Below are positions 17,334 through 26,848 of a stretch of 64,000 nt of DNA, piece by piece. Positions within the stretch are counted from its first letter, which is position 1, and each line of letters starts with the position of its first letter. Source of the stretch: JABDLO01 sp035327565 (GTDB lineage: Bacteria > Bacteroidota > Bacteroidia > Chitinophagales > Saprospiraceae); NCBI GenBank assembly GCA_035327565.1, contig DAOLDB010000014.1:1-64000 (forward strand). Direction: 5' to 3'. A program made the position numbers and the translations under genes. The notes beneath the pieces were generated by a model. The model worked only from the letters and a program-made list of their open reading frames with translations, searched no databases and was not told where the DNA came from.

Positions 17334-18362
17334 ATGAGCCCTTATGACATTGTGGTTTGGTGTGGGTTTGTCCTGGCTGCATATTCTGTTGTAGGAAACG
17401 ATGTTATTCAAACTCTGGGTACATTCCTATCCTCCAACGAAAAAAGAATTCCCTGGTATATATTATTTTTATATGCAGGAGGAATATTAACAGCCATTCT
17501 AATTATTGGATATGTGGGTTTAGGAACTACATTAGGATTAGGTGGGGATGATATTTCATTTGGCAGACTTGAAAACATTCAAAGACCTGAACAATTGAAC
17601 TGGTTTTATTTATTACCTCCCCTGGTATTAATGTTGATCACCCGACTGGGTATACCGGTCAGTACCACTTTTTTGATTCTTACATTTTTTTCTCCCGCCA
17701 GTCTGGGTGATATGATTCAAAAATCGGTAATGGGTTATGTTGTTGCATTCATATTCTCTATGTTTGCCTACTATATGATTACCAATTTTGCTGAAAAGAA
17801 ATTTATCAATTCTTCAGTTTATTCCACAAACAATAAGGATTCTCTTTGGACCAACCGGACTTTTTGGACTGTAATTCAATGGTTTTCTACTGGTTTTCTT
17901 TGGTCTCAATGGTTGACTCAGGACCTGGCCAATATATATATTTACTTAGGAAAAGACAGATTAAGCCTTGTGCAATTTTTAGTCTCATTGTTTATTATCC
18001 TGGTAATGCTTGGATATATTTTCTATGCAAAAGGAGGAAAAATTCAAGAAATTGTTAAAAGAAAATACAACACCGCCGATATCCGGTCGGCAACATTTAT
18101 TGATTTATTTTATGGGTTGATTTTACTGATATTTAAACAAAATGTATTTGGTCTTTGGGTAGCAAAACTTCCTATGTCCACTACCTGGGTTTTTATTGGT
18201 TTATTAGCAGGCCGTGAAATCATGATGGCCTGGAAGTTGGATGGAATTTTAGAAAAAAAGGAAATCTATGCAGTTGTTCAGGATTTGGTTAAAGTGATAG
18301 CCGGTTTGATTATCAGTATATTACTGGTGTATATAATGAAATTTTTTACTGCTGGCATATAA
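17334..18362 (+). CDS. Short PiT-family (inorganic phosphate) permease-like protein
   Basis: A 342-residue protein with about 9-10 hydrophobic segments. Both halves carry PiT (PF01384) signatures: VVGNDVIQTLGTF near residue 21 (the GxND motif), GIPVSTTFLI in the first half and LPMSTTWVFIGLLAGRE in the second. The second GND motif, normally found at the start of the C-terminal half, is not visible. PiT proteins are usually 400-500 residues, so this is a short or degenerate version. It may transport phosphate or a related anion. Its place next to a Na/Pi cotransporter supports a role in phosphate handling. Confidence 0.7.
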   Translation: MSPYDIVVWCGFVLAAYSVVGNDVIQTLGTFLSSNEKRIPWYILFLYAGGILTAILIIGYVGLGTTLGLGGDDISFGRLENIQRPEQLNWFYLLPPLVLMLITRLGIPVSTTFLILTFFSPASLGDMIQKSVMGYVVAFIFSMFAYYMITNFAEKKFINSSVYSTNNKDSLWTNRTFWTVIQWFSTGFLWSQWLTQDLANIYIYLGKDRLSLVQFLVSLFIILVMLGYIFYAKGGKIQEIVKRKYNTADIRSATFIDLFYGLILLIFKQNVFGLWVAKLPMSTTWVFIGLLAGREIMMAWKLDGILEKKEIYAVVQDLVKVIAGLIISILLVYIMKFFTAGI

Positions 18363-18416
18363 AATACGATCTTCACGTATATGGCAAAGATTTGGTTTTT
18401 TCAAGATAAAAGAAAA

Positions 18417-18444
18417 AAGCCTCAAGCGTGGTGGGTTGAGGCTT
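18417..18444. terminator. Bidirectional terminator between the PiT-like gene and dnaK
   Basis: AAGCCTCAA and TTGAGGCTT form a perfect 9-bp stem with a 10-nt loop. A-rich sequence precedes it and TATCTTT follows, so it can end transcripts from both convergent genes. Confidence 0.8.
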
Positions 18445-18474
18445 ATCTTTAATTCTAACTGGTGATAATCATCA

Positions 18475-20391
18475 TCACTTTTTATCATCAACCTCTTCAA
18501 ACTCTACATCAGTGACATCCTCGGCACCGTTATTGGCAGCAGATTCATCAGCTCCTGCACTGGAAGAAGTGGCATCAGATGATGCAGTCTGCTGAGCCTG
18601 GTATATCTCCTGACTGGCTGCTTGCCACGATTCATTTAAACGGTTCATAGCACTATCAACTTTGTTGAGATCCTGCAATTTGTGCGCTTCTTTCAATTCA
18701 GCGACAGCAGACTCTATTGCAGCTTTCTTATCGGGAGAAATTTTGTCACCATACTCCTTTAATTGCTTTTCTGTTTGAAATACTAAAGAATCGGCTGAAT
18801 TCAATTTCTCTACTTTTTCACGAGTAATTTTATCAGCGGCTGCATTGGCTTCTGCCTCTGCCTTCATCCTTTTGATTTCATCTTGTGACAATCCGGTTGA
18901 AGCTTCGATACGAATATTTTGTTCCTTTCCTGTCCCTTTATCTTTAGCCGAAACGTTGAGAATCCCATTGGCATCTATATCGAATGTCACTTCCACTTGA
19001 GGTATACCTCTGGGTGCCGGAGGTATTCCATCCAGGATAAAACGACCCACACTTCTGTTGTCTCCTGCCATAGGTCTTTCCCCCTGAAGAATATGAATTT
19101 CAACGGAGGGTTGATTATCAGCGGCAGTCGAATACACTTTGGATTTCTTGGTGGGTATGGTTGAATTTGATTCTATAACTACATCATAAACTCCGCCCAT
19201 GGTTTCTATACCCAGAGACAGTGGAGTAACATCAAGCAATAAAACATCCTGCACATCACCACTAAGCACTCCACCCTGGATGGCAGCTCCAACCGCTACT
19301 ACTTCATCAGGATTTACTCCTTTTCCTGGTTTTTTACCAAAAAAGGCCTCCACCGCTTCTTGTATTTTGGGTATTCTTGTAGAACCGCCAACAAGAATAA
19401 CTTCATCAATTTGATTCTTTGAAATACCTGCATCTTTTACTGCCTGTTCGCAAGGGCCCAAGGTCTTTGAAATCAGATGATCTGCCAATTGCTCAAATTT
19501 TGCACGGGTCAATTTTAAAACCAGGTGTTTAGGCACACCATCCACCGCTGTAATATAAGGAAGATTAATTTCTGTTTCTGAAGAAGAGGACAATTCAATT
19601 TTTGCTTTCTCAGCAGCCTCTTTCAAGCGTTGTAAAGCCATGGGGTCTTTTCGAAGATCAATTGCTTCCTGACTTTTGAATGTGTCAGCGAGATGATCTA
19701 TAATAACCTGGTCAAAATCATCACCCCCTAAATGTGTATCCCCATTGGTAGATTTTACTTCAAAAACTCCGTCACCTAATTCAAGGATAGAAATATCAAA
19801 AGTTCCTCCTCCCAGGTCATAAACAGCGACTGTCATATCTTTCCCTTTTTTGTCCAACCCATAAGCCAAGGCTGCTGCTGTAGGCTCATTGATTATCCTC
19901 CGTACGATAAGACCAGCGATTTCACCTGCTTCTTTTGTTGCTTGCCTTTGTGAGTCGTTGAAATATGCAGGTACAGTAATAACAGCTTCCTTCACTTCTG
20001 AACCCAGAAAATCTTCAGCGGTTTTCTTCATCTTTTGCAGAATAATAGCAGAAATTTCCTGAGGAGTATATTTTCTGTCATCAATATTTACACGGATGGT
20101 ATCATTTTCTCCTTTTACCACCTGGTATGCCATTCTATTTTTTTCATTACCGGCTTCAGAATACCTTAATCCCATAAATCGTTTGATAGAAGAAATGGTA
20201 CGGGTGGGATTGGTGATAGCCTGTCTTTTAGCAGGATCCCCCACTTTTCTTTCACCGTTATCCAAAAAAGCTACCACTGATGGTGTTGTTCGTCTACCCT
20301 CTTCATTGGGTATTACGACGGGTTCATTTCCCTCCATGACCGATACACATGAGTTGGTTGTTCCAAGATCGATTCCGATTATTTTAGTCAT
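18475..20391 (-). CDS. dnaK: Chaperone DnaK (Hsp70)
   Basis: ATP-driven chaperone that binds exposed hydrophobic peptides with DnaJ and GrpE. The nucleotide-binding domain starts with GIDLGTTNSCV and contains VPAYFND, YDLGGGTFDIS and VGGSTRIP. The substrate-binding domain and helical lid follow. The tail is rich in Ser, Ala and acid and ends TDVEFEEVDDKK, the usual DnaK terminus. At 638 residues the gene is complete. grpE and dnaJ are not adjacent. No TAnnTTTG box is seen directly upstream, which fits a stress-specific promoter. Confidence 0.98.
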   Translation of the reverse strand: MTKIIGIDLGTTNSCVSVMEGNEPVVIPNEEGRRTTPSVVAFLDNGERKVGDPAKRQAITNPTRTISSIKRFMGLRYSEAGNEKNRMAYQVVKGENDTIRVNIDDRKYTPQEISAIILQKMKKTAEDFLGSEVKEAVITVPAYFNDSQRQATKEAGEIAGLIVRRIINEPTAAALAYGLDKKGKDMTVAVYDLGGGTFDISILELGDGVFEVKSTNGDTHLGGDDFDQVIIDHLADTFKSQEAIDLRKDPMALQRLKEAAEKAKIELSSSSETEINLPYITAVDGVPKHLVLKLTRAKFEQLADHLISKTLGPCEQAVKDAGISKNQIDEVILVGGSTRIPKIQEAVEAFFGKKPGKGVNPDEVVAVGAAIQGGVLSGDVQDVLLLDVTPLSLGIETMGGVYDVVIESNSTIPTKKSKVYSTAADNQPSVEIHILQGERPMAGDNRSVGRFILDGIPPAPRGIPQVEVTFDIDANGILNVSAKDKGTGKEQNIRIEASTGLSQDEIKRMKAEAEANAAADKITREKVEKLNSADSLVFQTEKQLKEYGDKISPDKKAAIESAVAELKEAHKLQDLNKVDSAMNRLNESWQAASQEIYQAQQTASSDATSSSAGADESAANNGAEDVTDVEFEEVDDKK

Positions 20392-20474
20392 TACTTTTCT
20401 TTTTACTTTTTCAATAATTGCTAGACACCTTAAATGGACAATGAATGTGCCAATCGCTAAATTCGCATTGAAAA

Positions 20475-20571
20475 TGACAAAGCTGCCAGGAACCCTGTCG
20501 TAGTTTGATGAAAATTATGACATTTCGACATGTTTTTCTCCATGAGTATTACAAAATGTCAATAGAGGACA
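20475..20571 (-). promoter_or_regulatory. Cluster of GACA/TGTC half-sites upstream of dnaK
   Basis: The 328-bp gap between dnaK and panB holds no ORF that I support. It contains six TGACA/TGTCA-like elements: 20475-20479, 20495-20499, 20518-20522, 20526-20530, 20557-20561 and 20567-20571. They may form a heat-shock control region, but spacing is irregular and the idea is weak. Confidence 0.2.
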
Positions 20572-20719
20572 ATAGTGTATCTATAATAATTTTAAAATCA
20601 AAAAACATTCAAACACAACACATCATTTCATCAACCATTCTCCAGTTGAATTGAAGATGATATCGAGTCGATAATAGTTAGTAAAACGATGGAATGTATT
20701 ACATTGCAATAAAAAAACA

Positions 20720-21541
20720 ATGATGGGGGCTGCAAAAAGAGAGATAAAAAGAGTAACCACACACATACTCCAGAATATGAAAAATTCCGGGGAGAAAATT
20801 TCAATGCTCACCGGATATGATTTTTCTTTTGCAGGGATCCTGGATGATGCCGGAATTGACATCATTTTAGTTGGAGACTCCGCATCCAATGTCATGGCAG
20901 GGCATGAAACCACGCTTCCCATCACTTTGGACCAAATGATATACCATGCTCAATCAGTGATTCGTGCAGTAAAAAGAGCATTGGTAATTGTGGACCTCCC
21001 TTTTGGCTCTTATCAGGGCAACTCTACCAAAGCATTAAATTCCGCCATAAGAATCATGAAAGAATCCGGAGCACATGGTGTAAAATTAGAAGGTGGATCT
21101 GAAATTGAAGAATCGATCAGGAGAATTCTGTCCGCCGGGGTTCCTGTAATGGGGCATTTGGGATTAACACCCCAAAGCATTTATAAATTTGGCACGTATA
21201 CCGTAAGAGCCAGAGAAGAAGAAGAAGCCATGCAATTAAAAAAGGATGCAAAATTATTAGAAGAATTAGGGTGCTTCTCTTTAGTATTGGAGAAAATTCC
21301 CGCACATTTAGGAGGAGAAGTAAGCAAATTACTTCATATACCTACGATTGGCATAGGTGCAGGCGCTTTGACCGATGGGCAAGTTTTGGTCACTCACGAT
21401 ATGCTAGGTATTACCAAAGATTTTCACCCCCGGTTTTTACGCCGTTATATGCATTTGTATAGTGATATACAAAGAGCAGTTGAATCTTATATTTCTGATG
21501 TAAAATCAGGCAATTTTCCTAATGAATCAGAACAATACTGA
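20720..21541 (+). CDS. panB: 3-methyl-2-oxobutanoate hydroxymethyltransferase
   Basis: First committed step of pantothenate (coenzyme A) synthesis: transfers a hydroxymethyl group from methylene-tetrahydrofolate to ketoisovalerate. The family signatures are present: MLTGYDFSFAGILDDAGID, ILVGDSASNV with a metal-binding Asp, GVKLEGG, PVMGHLGLTPQS and IGIGAGALTDGQVLV. At 273 residues the length is normal. Two ATGs stand side by side at 20720 and 20723. panC and panD are not in the window. The downstream mltG gene is on the same strand after 102 bp. Confidence 0.97.
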   Translation: MMGAAKREIKRVTTHILQNMKNSGEKISMLTGYDFSFAGILDDAGIDIILVGDSASNVMAGHETTLPITLDQMIYHAQSVIRAVKRALVIVDLPFGSYQGNSTKALNSAIRIMKESGAHGVKLEGGSEIEESIRRILSAGVPVMGHLGLTPQSIYKFGTYTVRAREEEEAMQLKKDAKLLEELGCFSLVLEKIPAHLGGEVSKLLHIPTIGIGAGALTDGQVLVTHDMLGITKDFHPRFLRRYMHLYSDIQRAVESYISDVKSGNFPNESEQY

Positions 21542-21643
21542 TTTTCCAGCCATTTTATACACTTTGATGTTAAAATATGAGAAATATTACATACTCACCG
21601 TGGTTTCACTTTCTGAACAGAATTTCTTAAATTTTGTACATCC

Positions 21644-22678
21644 ATGACAAAAAGAGGGTTACTGATAGGTTTTACTTTGCTTGCTTTTACCGGTATGGGA
21701 TTGGCCTGGTATTTATTTAAAGCGGTGTATGGAAACAATGTAGTTCTGGAGTCTGAGTCAACAATTATCACCATTTATCCCGGACAGGGATATCCTGATG
21801 TCCGCCAAATGTTAACAGACTCAGGATATCTGAAAAATATTTTTACATTCCAACAGGTCGCTAAATTGATGAAATACAACAAAGAGTTGGTACCTGATGG
21901 TAAATATAAAATCTACAATGGTTGGTCAAACAGGGAATTAATTGGCATGCTTCGTTCCGGCATGCAGGTATCAATTGATGTTACATACAATAATGTGCGC
22001 ACAATAGAAGAATTATGTGGTCAGTTGTCCAGGTATTTTGTATCTGATTCAATAGCCATCTGTGAGGCAATTCTTGATAGTGCGTTATTAGCAAGTCAAA
22101 ATCTTAATAAAGAAAACGTCATAAGCATCTTCATTCCCAATACCTATAAAATGTACTGGAACACACCTCCCTCAAGTATTGTCAATAGATTAATCAGTGA
22201 GAGGGATAAATTCTGGGCCGGCAATGACAGAAAAGTGAAGGCAAATTCATTAAATATGACCATTGAAGAAATATATACACTCGCTTCAATTGTAGAAAAA
22301 GAGTCAAATTATATCCCTGAAAGACCCACCATAGCCGGTGTTTACATCAACCGCCTGGAAAGAGGTATTCCTCTTCAGGCGGACCCTACTGTAGTTTTTG
22401 CTACAGGTGATTTTTCAATTCGCCGAGTGCTGAACAAACACCTCGAAACCGATTCACCTTATAACACATATAAGTATAGAGGCTTACCTCCCGGCCCCAT
22501 AGCCATGCCTTCCATCAGCAGTATTGACGCTGTGCTTAATGCTGAAAAGCACAATTACATATTTTTTTGTGCCAAACCAGGATATGATAATCAGCATGCT
22601 TTCGCTGAAACACTCAGACAGCATAATGTGAATGCCAACATTTACAGGGCATGGCTTTCTTCTGAAAGAATTAAGTGA
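21644..22678 (+). CDS. mltG: Endolytic murein transglycosylase MltG
   Basis: Inner-membrane enzyme that cuts nascent glycan strands and ends peptidoglycan chain growth. One transmembrane segment lies at residues 7-27. The YceG fold follows with the catalytic motif IVEKESN and the conserved AGVYINRLERGIPLQADPT and SPYNTYKYRGLPPGPI segments. At 344 residues the length is typical. A TTTTG sequence lies 7 nt before the ATG, similar to the near-leaderless layout of lepA and guaA but with one mismatch from the -7 consensus. Confidence 0.96.
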   Translation: MTKRGLLIGFTLLAFTGMGLAWYLFKAVYGNNVVLESESTIITIYPGQGYPDVRQMLTDSGYLKNIFTFQQVAKLMKYNKELVPDGKYKIYNGWSNRELIGMLRSGMQVSIDVTYNNVRTIEELCGQLSRYFVSDSIAICEAILDSALLASQNLNKENVISIFIPNTYKMYWNTPPSSIVNRLISERDKFWAGNDRKVKANSLNMTIEEIYTLASIVEKESNYIPERPTIAGVYINRLERGIPLQADPTVVFATGDFSIRRVLNKHLETDSPYNTYKYRGLPPGPIAMPSISSIDAVLNAEKHNYIFFCAKPGYDNQHAFAETLRQHNVNANIYRAWLSSERIK

Positions 22679-22721
22679 AATGGCAATGCGATAAAATAAG
22701 TATCAATACTTTCGGTTTACG

Positions 22722-24098
22722 TTAGCCGGATAAATGAAACCGGTTATTCCTGATTTCTATAATATCCAGATGCTTATTCATGAAATAATTAATATCTTTG
22801 AAATGATCTCTAACAGGTTCGGTCATTACTTTTTGAATATCAAATTTGGTATGTAGCATTCTCCGATTGTCCTGATCCAAAAAATATTGGAAGTATACTC
22901 CGTATTTATTGATACCTCTACCAAAATAAAGCATCACATCATACCCATAGTAGGCTTCTTCAGTGGGTAATGTTCCAAACATTTCATAAAAAGATTTCCT
23001 GAATGTTTTTATATCAGGATCATCGTTCGAAATGAATCGCGACATGACAACTTTTATATTCATTATATTATACAAATTAAAATCCAATCTGTCGGTTTCC
23101 ATTAAAATGGGCATTCCATACAGCGTTGCTTTTCTTAAACCCTTGGAGCCACTAAGTTTCCTGATCACATTATAAATATAATCTTCATCTTCATAACTGT
23201 AATTATTCAATAGGAACACCGTTTCCTTATCTTCCAGAAATAAAGCAGACATGTAGGCACCTGAAGATAAAAGAGAGTCGTTCCTGACTTGAAATTCTTT
23301 AAATGGCTTTCCGTTTTCGAAACCTAAAAGAGAAGATGCATACTCCTGGATGTATTCAATTCGATTGGCATCACTTTTATCATACTTTTTAAGCAGAACA
23401 ACCTGATCTCTTGGGTACTTCTTTAAGATGTCATCTACCATTCGATGGTAGTGATCTCTCAGATCCGGCCTGAGTTGAATATAAAATGGGTTATCACTTG
23501 TAATTCTTGAACTGGCCAGCCATGGAGAAATTACAGGAATACTATTTTTTAAACCATGTTCGGTAACCATCATTATCTGATCTCTTTCATGTGGCCCAAT
23601 GATCAGATGAGTATTTTTATTGAGGTCTCTTAATTTATTCTTCAAAGTTGAACCAAAGCCTTCTGTATCATAAACACTTAAATGAACAGGGACTCTTTCA
23701 GAATGTAACTTTTCTAAAGCCAGCTTCACCCCTCCATAAAAGTGAATAAAGCGGATTCCCTCATTATCCTTCACCTGAGAGGGATTGAAAGAACTGGATT
23801 GAAATGGTAAAAATAATGCAACGTTATATTGGGGTAGCTTTTTAACTACAGGACCAAAGTCAGACTTGATGGGTTTGTATTGGCTTTCAGGTACTATGGT
23901 CCACTTTACAGTATCCACTTTACCTCTGGCAGGTCTTACTGGTCTTTTATTCTCCCGATCTGTAGAAGTGATTCTACCATTACGCGTGGAAGGCTTAGGG
24001 CCTCCACATGAAAACAAAATCAAAGAAAATAAAAGTAATGCAGTTAAATAAATCTTATTCCCATTCAATTGTAGCAGGCGGTTTTGTACTGATATCAT
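22722..24098 (-). CDS. Lipoprotein with periplasmic binding protein type I fold
   Basis: A 458-residue outer- or inner-membrane lipoprotein. The signal has a hydrophobic stretch (LTALLLFSLILFSC) and Cys at about residue 31 followed by GGPKPS. A charged linker is followed from about residue 90 by a type I periplasmic binding fold: YNVALFLPF, HFYGGVKLALEKL, LIIGPHERDQIM and IPVISPW are typical of the branched-chain amino acid receptor family. No ABC transporter genes are near, so a sensor or cell-envelope role is as likely as solute uptake. It overlaps guaA by 44 bp on the same strand and is probably co-transcribed with it. Confidence 0.75.
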   Translation of the reverse strand: MISVQNRLLQLNGNKIYLTALLLFSLILFSCGGPKPSTRNGRITSTDRENKRPVRPARGKVDTVKWTIVPESQYKPIKSDFGPVVKKLPQYNVALFLPFQSSSFNPSQVKDNEGIRFIHFYGGVKLALEKLHSERVPVHLSVYDTEGFGSTLKNKLRDLNKNTHLIIGPHERDQIMMVTEHGLKNSIPVISPWLASSRITSDNPFYIQLRPDLRDHYHRMVDDILKKYPRDQVVLLKKYDKSDANRIEYIQEYASSLLGFENGKPFKEFQVRNDSLLSSGAYMSALFLEDKETVFLLNNYSYEDEDYIYNVIRKLSGSKGLRKATLYGMPILMETDRLDFNLYNIMNIKVVMSRFISNDDPDIKTFRKSFYEMFGTLPTEEAYYGYDVMLYFGRGINKYGVYFQYFLDQDNRRMLHTKFDIQKVMTEPVRDHFKDINYFMNKHLDIIEIRNNRFHLSG

Positions 24099-25593
24099 AA
24101 ACTACTCTGTTAATACCTTTTACATTGTTAATAATTTCACTGCTAATCTTGGCAAGCAATTTATGGGGCAATGGACTCCACTCTGCCGTCATTCCGTCTG
24201 TTGAATTTACACAACGCAATGCTACGGAAAACTCGTATGTTCGTTCATCACCCATCACTCCAACGGATTGTACAGGGAGTAATATTGTGCCTGCCTGCCA
24301 AACTTTCTCATACCATCCGCTATTCTTTAAATTTTTGATATAAATAAAATCTGCTTCCTGACAAAGCCTCACCTTTGCCAGTGTAACCGGCCCGAGAATT
24401 CTGATACCCAATCCAGGACCTGGAAAAGGATGTCTGAATATCAATTCTTTCGGTATACCCAATTCAAGTCCTACTAGACGAACCTCGTCTTTAAATAGCA
24501 TTCTCAGAGGTTCGACAATTTTTAATTTAAGGGTTTCAGGTAACCCCCCTACATTATGATGACTTTTAATAGTCACAGATGGACCATGGACTGACACCGA
24601 TTCAATGACGTCAGGATAAATGGTACCTTGTCCTAAATATCCTGCATCAGGTACTTTTTTTGCTTCTTGTTCAAAAGTCTCAATAAAAATCCTTCCTATG
24701 ATTTTTCGTTTTTCTTCCGGATCGATAACATCTTTTAAAGCATCCAAAAATATGTGTCCGGCTTCAACACCTGTAACAGGTAACCCAAGCCTCATATATG
24801 TATCAAGTACCTCGTGAAATTCATTTTTTCTAAGCAACCCATTATCGATAAAAATACAATGGAGCCGGGAACCGATGGCTCTATGTAATAATGTCGCAGC
24901 AACGGTAGAATCTACTCCTCCGGACAGACCCATAATTACAGAAGATTCTCCGATTTGATCCCTTAAATTCTGAATACTTTCCTCAATGAATGACCTGGGC
25001 GTCCAATCCCTCATTATTCCACATTGATCAATAAAATTTTCAAGCAGCACCTTTCCAAAAGTAGTATGGACAACTTCAGGATGAAATTGCAAACAATAAA
25101 CCGGCAAAGATCCATTGGAAGCATCATTTCTGAATATGGCTACTGGTATATCTTCCGTCCTGCCTATGATTGAATAATTCTCCGGTACTTCGATGATGCT
25201 ATCGCTATGTGACATCCACACCTGGCTATTTTGAGGAATACCTTTAAAAATAGGATCCTCATTTTTAATCTGAAATAACTGTGCTTTACCATATTCCCGT
25301 TTATTGGATTTGCTAACTTTTCCTCCTGTATTATGAGCTACATACTGAGCACCATAACAGACTGCCAAAACCGGATATGTATTTAAAATTTTGGAAAGGT
25401 CAATCTGCAAAGCATTAGAATCCAAAACGGAGAACGGACTCCCTGAAAAAATTACAGCTTTAACCAGCATTTCTCTCTCAGGAAATTCATTGAAAGGATA
25501 AATCTCACAAAATACATTCAATTCCCTTAACCTTCTGGCTATCAATTGTGTATACTGAGATCCAAAATCTAATATAACTACTTTTTCACTCAT
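24055..25593 (-). CDS. guaA: GMP synthase (glutamine-hydrolysing)
   Basis: Converts XMP to GMP with glutamine and ATP. The class I glutaminase domain has its Cys in AVCYGAQYVA and the His/Glu in LQFHPEV. The ATP-pyrophosphatase domain has the PP-loop LSGGVDST, and the C-terminal dimerisation domain ends in ATIEWE. The frame opens at a GTG at 25623, but the ATG at 25593 gives the usual N-terminus MSEKVVILDFGSQYTQL and is preferred, giving 512 residues. A perfect -7 box ends 5 nt before this ATG. The following lipoprotein gene overlaps its 3' end. Confidence 0.97.
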   Translation of the reverse strand: MSEKVVILDFGSQYTQLIARRLRELNVFCEIYPFNEFPEREMLVKAVIFSGSPFSVLDSNALQIDLSKILNTYPVLAVCYGAQYVAHNTGGKVSKSNKREYGKAQLFQIKNEDPIFKGIPQNSQVWMSHSDSIIEVPENYSIIGRTEDIPVAIFRNDASNGSLPVYCLQFHPEVVHTTFGKVLLENFIDQCGIMRDWTPRSFIEESIQNLRDQIGESSVIMGLSGGVDSTVAATLLHRAIGSRLHCIFIDNGLLRKNEFHEVLDTYMRLGLPVTGVEAGHIFLDALKDVIDPEEKRKIIGRIFIETFEQEAKKVPDAGYLGQGTIYPDVIESVSVHGPSVTIKSHHNVGGLPETLKLKIVEPLRMLFKDEVRLVGLELGIPKELIFRHPFPGPGLGIRILGPVTLAKVRLCQEADFIYIKNLKNSGWYEKVWQAGTILLPVQSVGVMGDERTYEFSVALRCVNSTDGMTAEWSPLPHKLLAKISSEIINNVKGINRVVYDISTKPPATIEWE

Positions 25594-25598
25594 GCCTG

Positions 25599-25606
25599 CA
25601 AATATA
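25599..25606 (-). promoter_or_regulatory. -7 box directly upstream of guaA
   Basis: The minus strand reads TATATTTG, a perfect TAnnTTTG box, 5 nt before the chosen guaA ATG. This implies a leaderless or 1-nt-leader transcript. No -33 TTG is visible. If the box is real it also rules out the GTG start at 25623. Confidence 0.4.
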
Positions 25607-25911
25607 TCAAAATAAGCCTTCACCCCCTAAGCAGTAAGGGATTATTTACTTACGTCAAGCATTACAGTGGGAAAGATTATTGAAATATTTCTTTTCAGAG
25701 AAAGGAAAACATATCTGCCGCAGTGAAAATGTACAAATAATTCCCTCAATGCAATTAAAAGTAATAAACATATACACTACTGAAATGACAACTCACATCG
25801 TCACTATACCCTTTAAGGGGTACTATTAATGCTTGAGATGAACTATATGATAATAAAATCTATTAATCAATATCGATGACATTTGAGGACATCACAAGAA
25901 TGAGGGTCTGC
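25607..25911. other. Intergenic region without clear genes
   Basis: About 300 bp upstream of guaA and downstream of the OmpA-like gene. A small inverted repeat (TACCCTT with AGGGGTA, one G-U pair) lies near 25808-25825. I see no ORF, tRNA or T-run. Confidence 0.3.
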
Positions 25912-26472
25912 TTATCTAAAATAGGTGATACTCAACTGATTAACAAGGGAGGGTGAAACCACAATTTCAGTCTCGATGTATCTATCCGGAATACCTTTTG
26001 CTTTCAGGAAAGTTTTAACTGATGTAATTCGGCTTTCAACAATTCGGTTGCCTTCATCTTCACTTCCTTTAAAGCCAGTAATTAGAATTTTATCATCACT
26101 GTCCATAGAAAAACTCTTGAGCGCTTCATTAAGAATTTCCTCATTTGGCTCACTGATTGCTACAGTTCCCGGTTGAAAACCAACAAAGGTTCTGCGTGCT
26201 CTGACTGAAAGTCCCGCATCTGCATCCGCTCTGGAATCTATCACAATTGAACGATCAGGAGGAAGATCGAACTCATCTTTGGATCTGATAAATCCTCTCA
26301 TATGGTTCTTTGCTTCTCCTTTGATCTCAGCTATTTCACCTTCGGAGGTAATCACCACATTATAAGGCACAGAATTAATCAATATGACCGTATTTTTGTT
26401 TTGTGAATAAATCATACCTGAAGTGAACACAAACACTGCCATCAGACATAACCATCTTGTGAATACTTTCAT
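25912..26472 (-). CDS. Secreted OmpA-like domain protein
   Basis: A 186-residue exported protein. The frame opens at 26589, but the ATG at 26472 begins a clean signal peptide (MKVFTRWLCLMAVFVFTSG, cleavage near IYSQ) and is preferred. The C-terminal 80 residues resemble the OmpA C-terminal fold: KILITGFKGSEDEGN, then a helix RITSVKTFLKAKGIPDRYIET and a final strand. Such domains bind peptidoglycan, but the key Asp/Arg positions are not clearly conserved here. The gap of 376 bp to nusB holds nothing I can call. Confidence 0.65.
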   Translation of the reverse strand: MKVFTRWLCLMAVFVFTSGMIYSQNKNTVILINSVPYNVVITSEGEIAEIKGEAKNHMRGFIRSKDEFDLPPDRSIVIDSRADADAGLSVRARRTFVGFQPGTVAISEPNEEILNEALKSFSMDSDDKILITGFKGSEDEGNRIVESRITSVKTFLKAKGIPDRYIETEIVVSPSLVNQLSITYFR

Positions 26473-26848
26473 AGGACAAAGGTTTAAAATCATTTTACTT
26501 GACAAAATCAACACTATAATCAATACATGAATGGATAAAATTATAAAATCTAATTTAAGTTTGTTCAGAATGGGTTGAGTTTTGCCCAAAATTCAACTAT
26601 TATAGAGCAAAAATCCCGCCAAATCTCATCCATTCATATGCATATTATCCGGATATCCTCTTTTCAAAAGCGATCAGATGAAACAAGTTCCTAAACATTA
26701 GTTAAAGTTTCAGTCATCCATAGTTGATCAAAGCTTTAATTCGAATTTCCTGTCTAAAAAAACTTTTAGAAATTAAACGCACCCTGCATTGTATATGATA
26801 TAACAATAATCTTGATGGTAGATGAAAATATTGTACAAAATCCGGAAA

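Noticed and set aside
20096..20503. 135-codon ORF on the + strand
   Set aside because: It is a shadow of dnaK on the other strand, extending a little into the intergenic region.
22698..22711. AAGTAT-CA-ATACTT between mltG and the next gene as a terminator
   Set aside because: The stem leaves only a 2-nt loop and no T-run follows.
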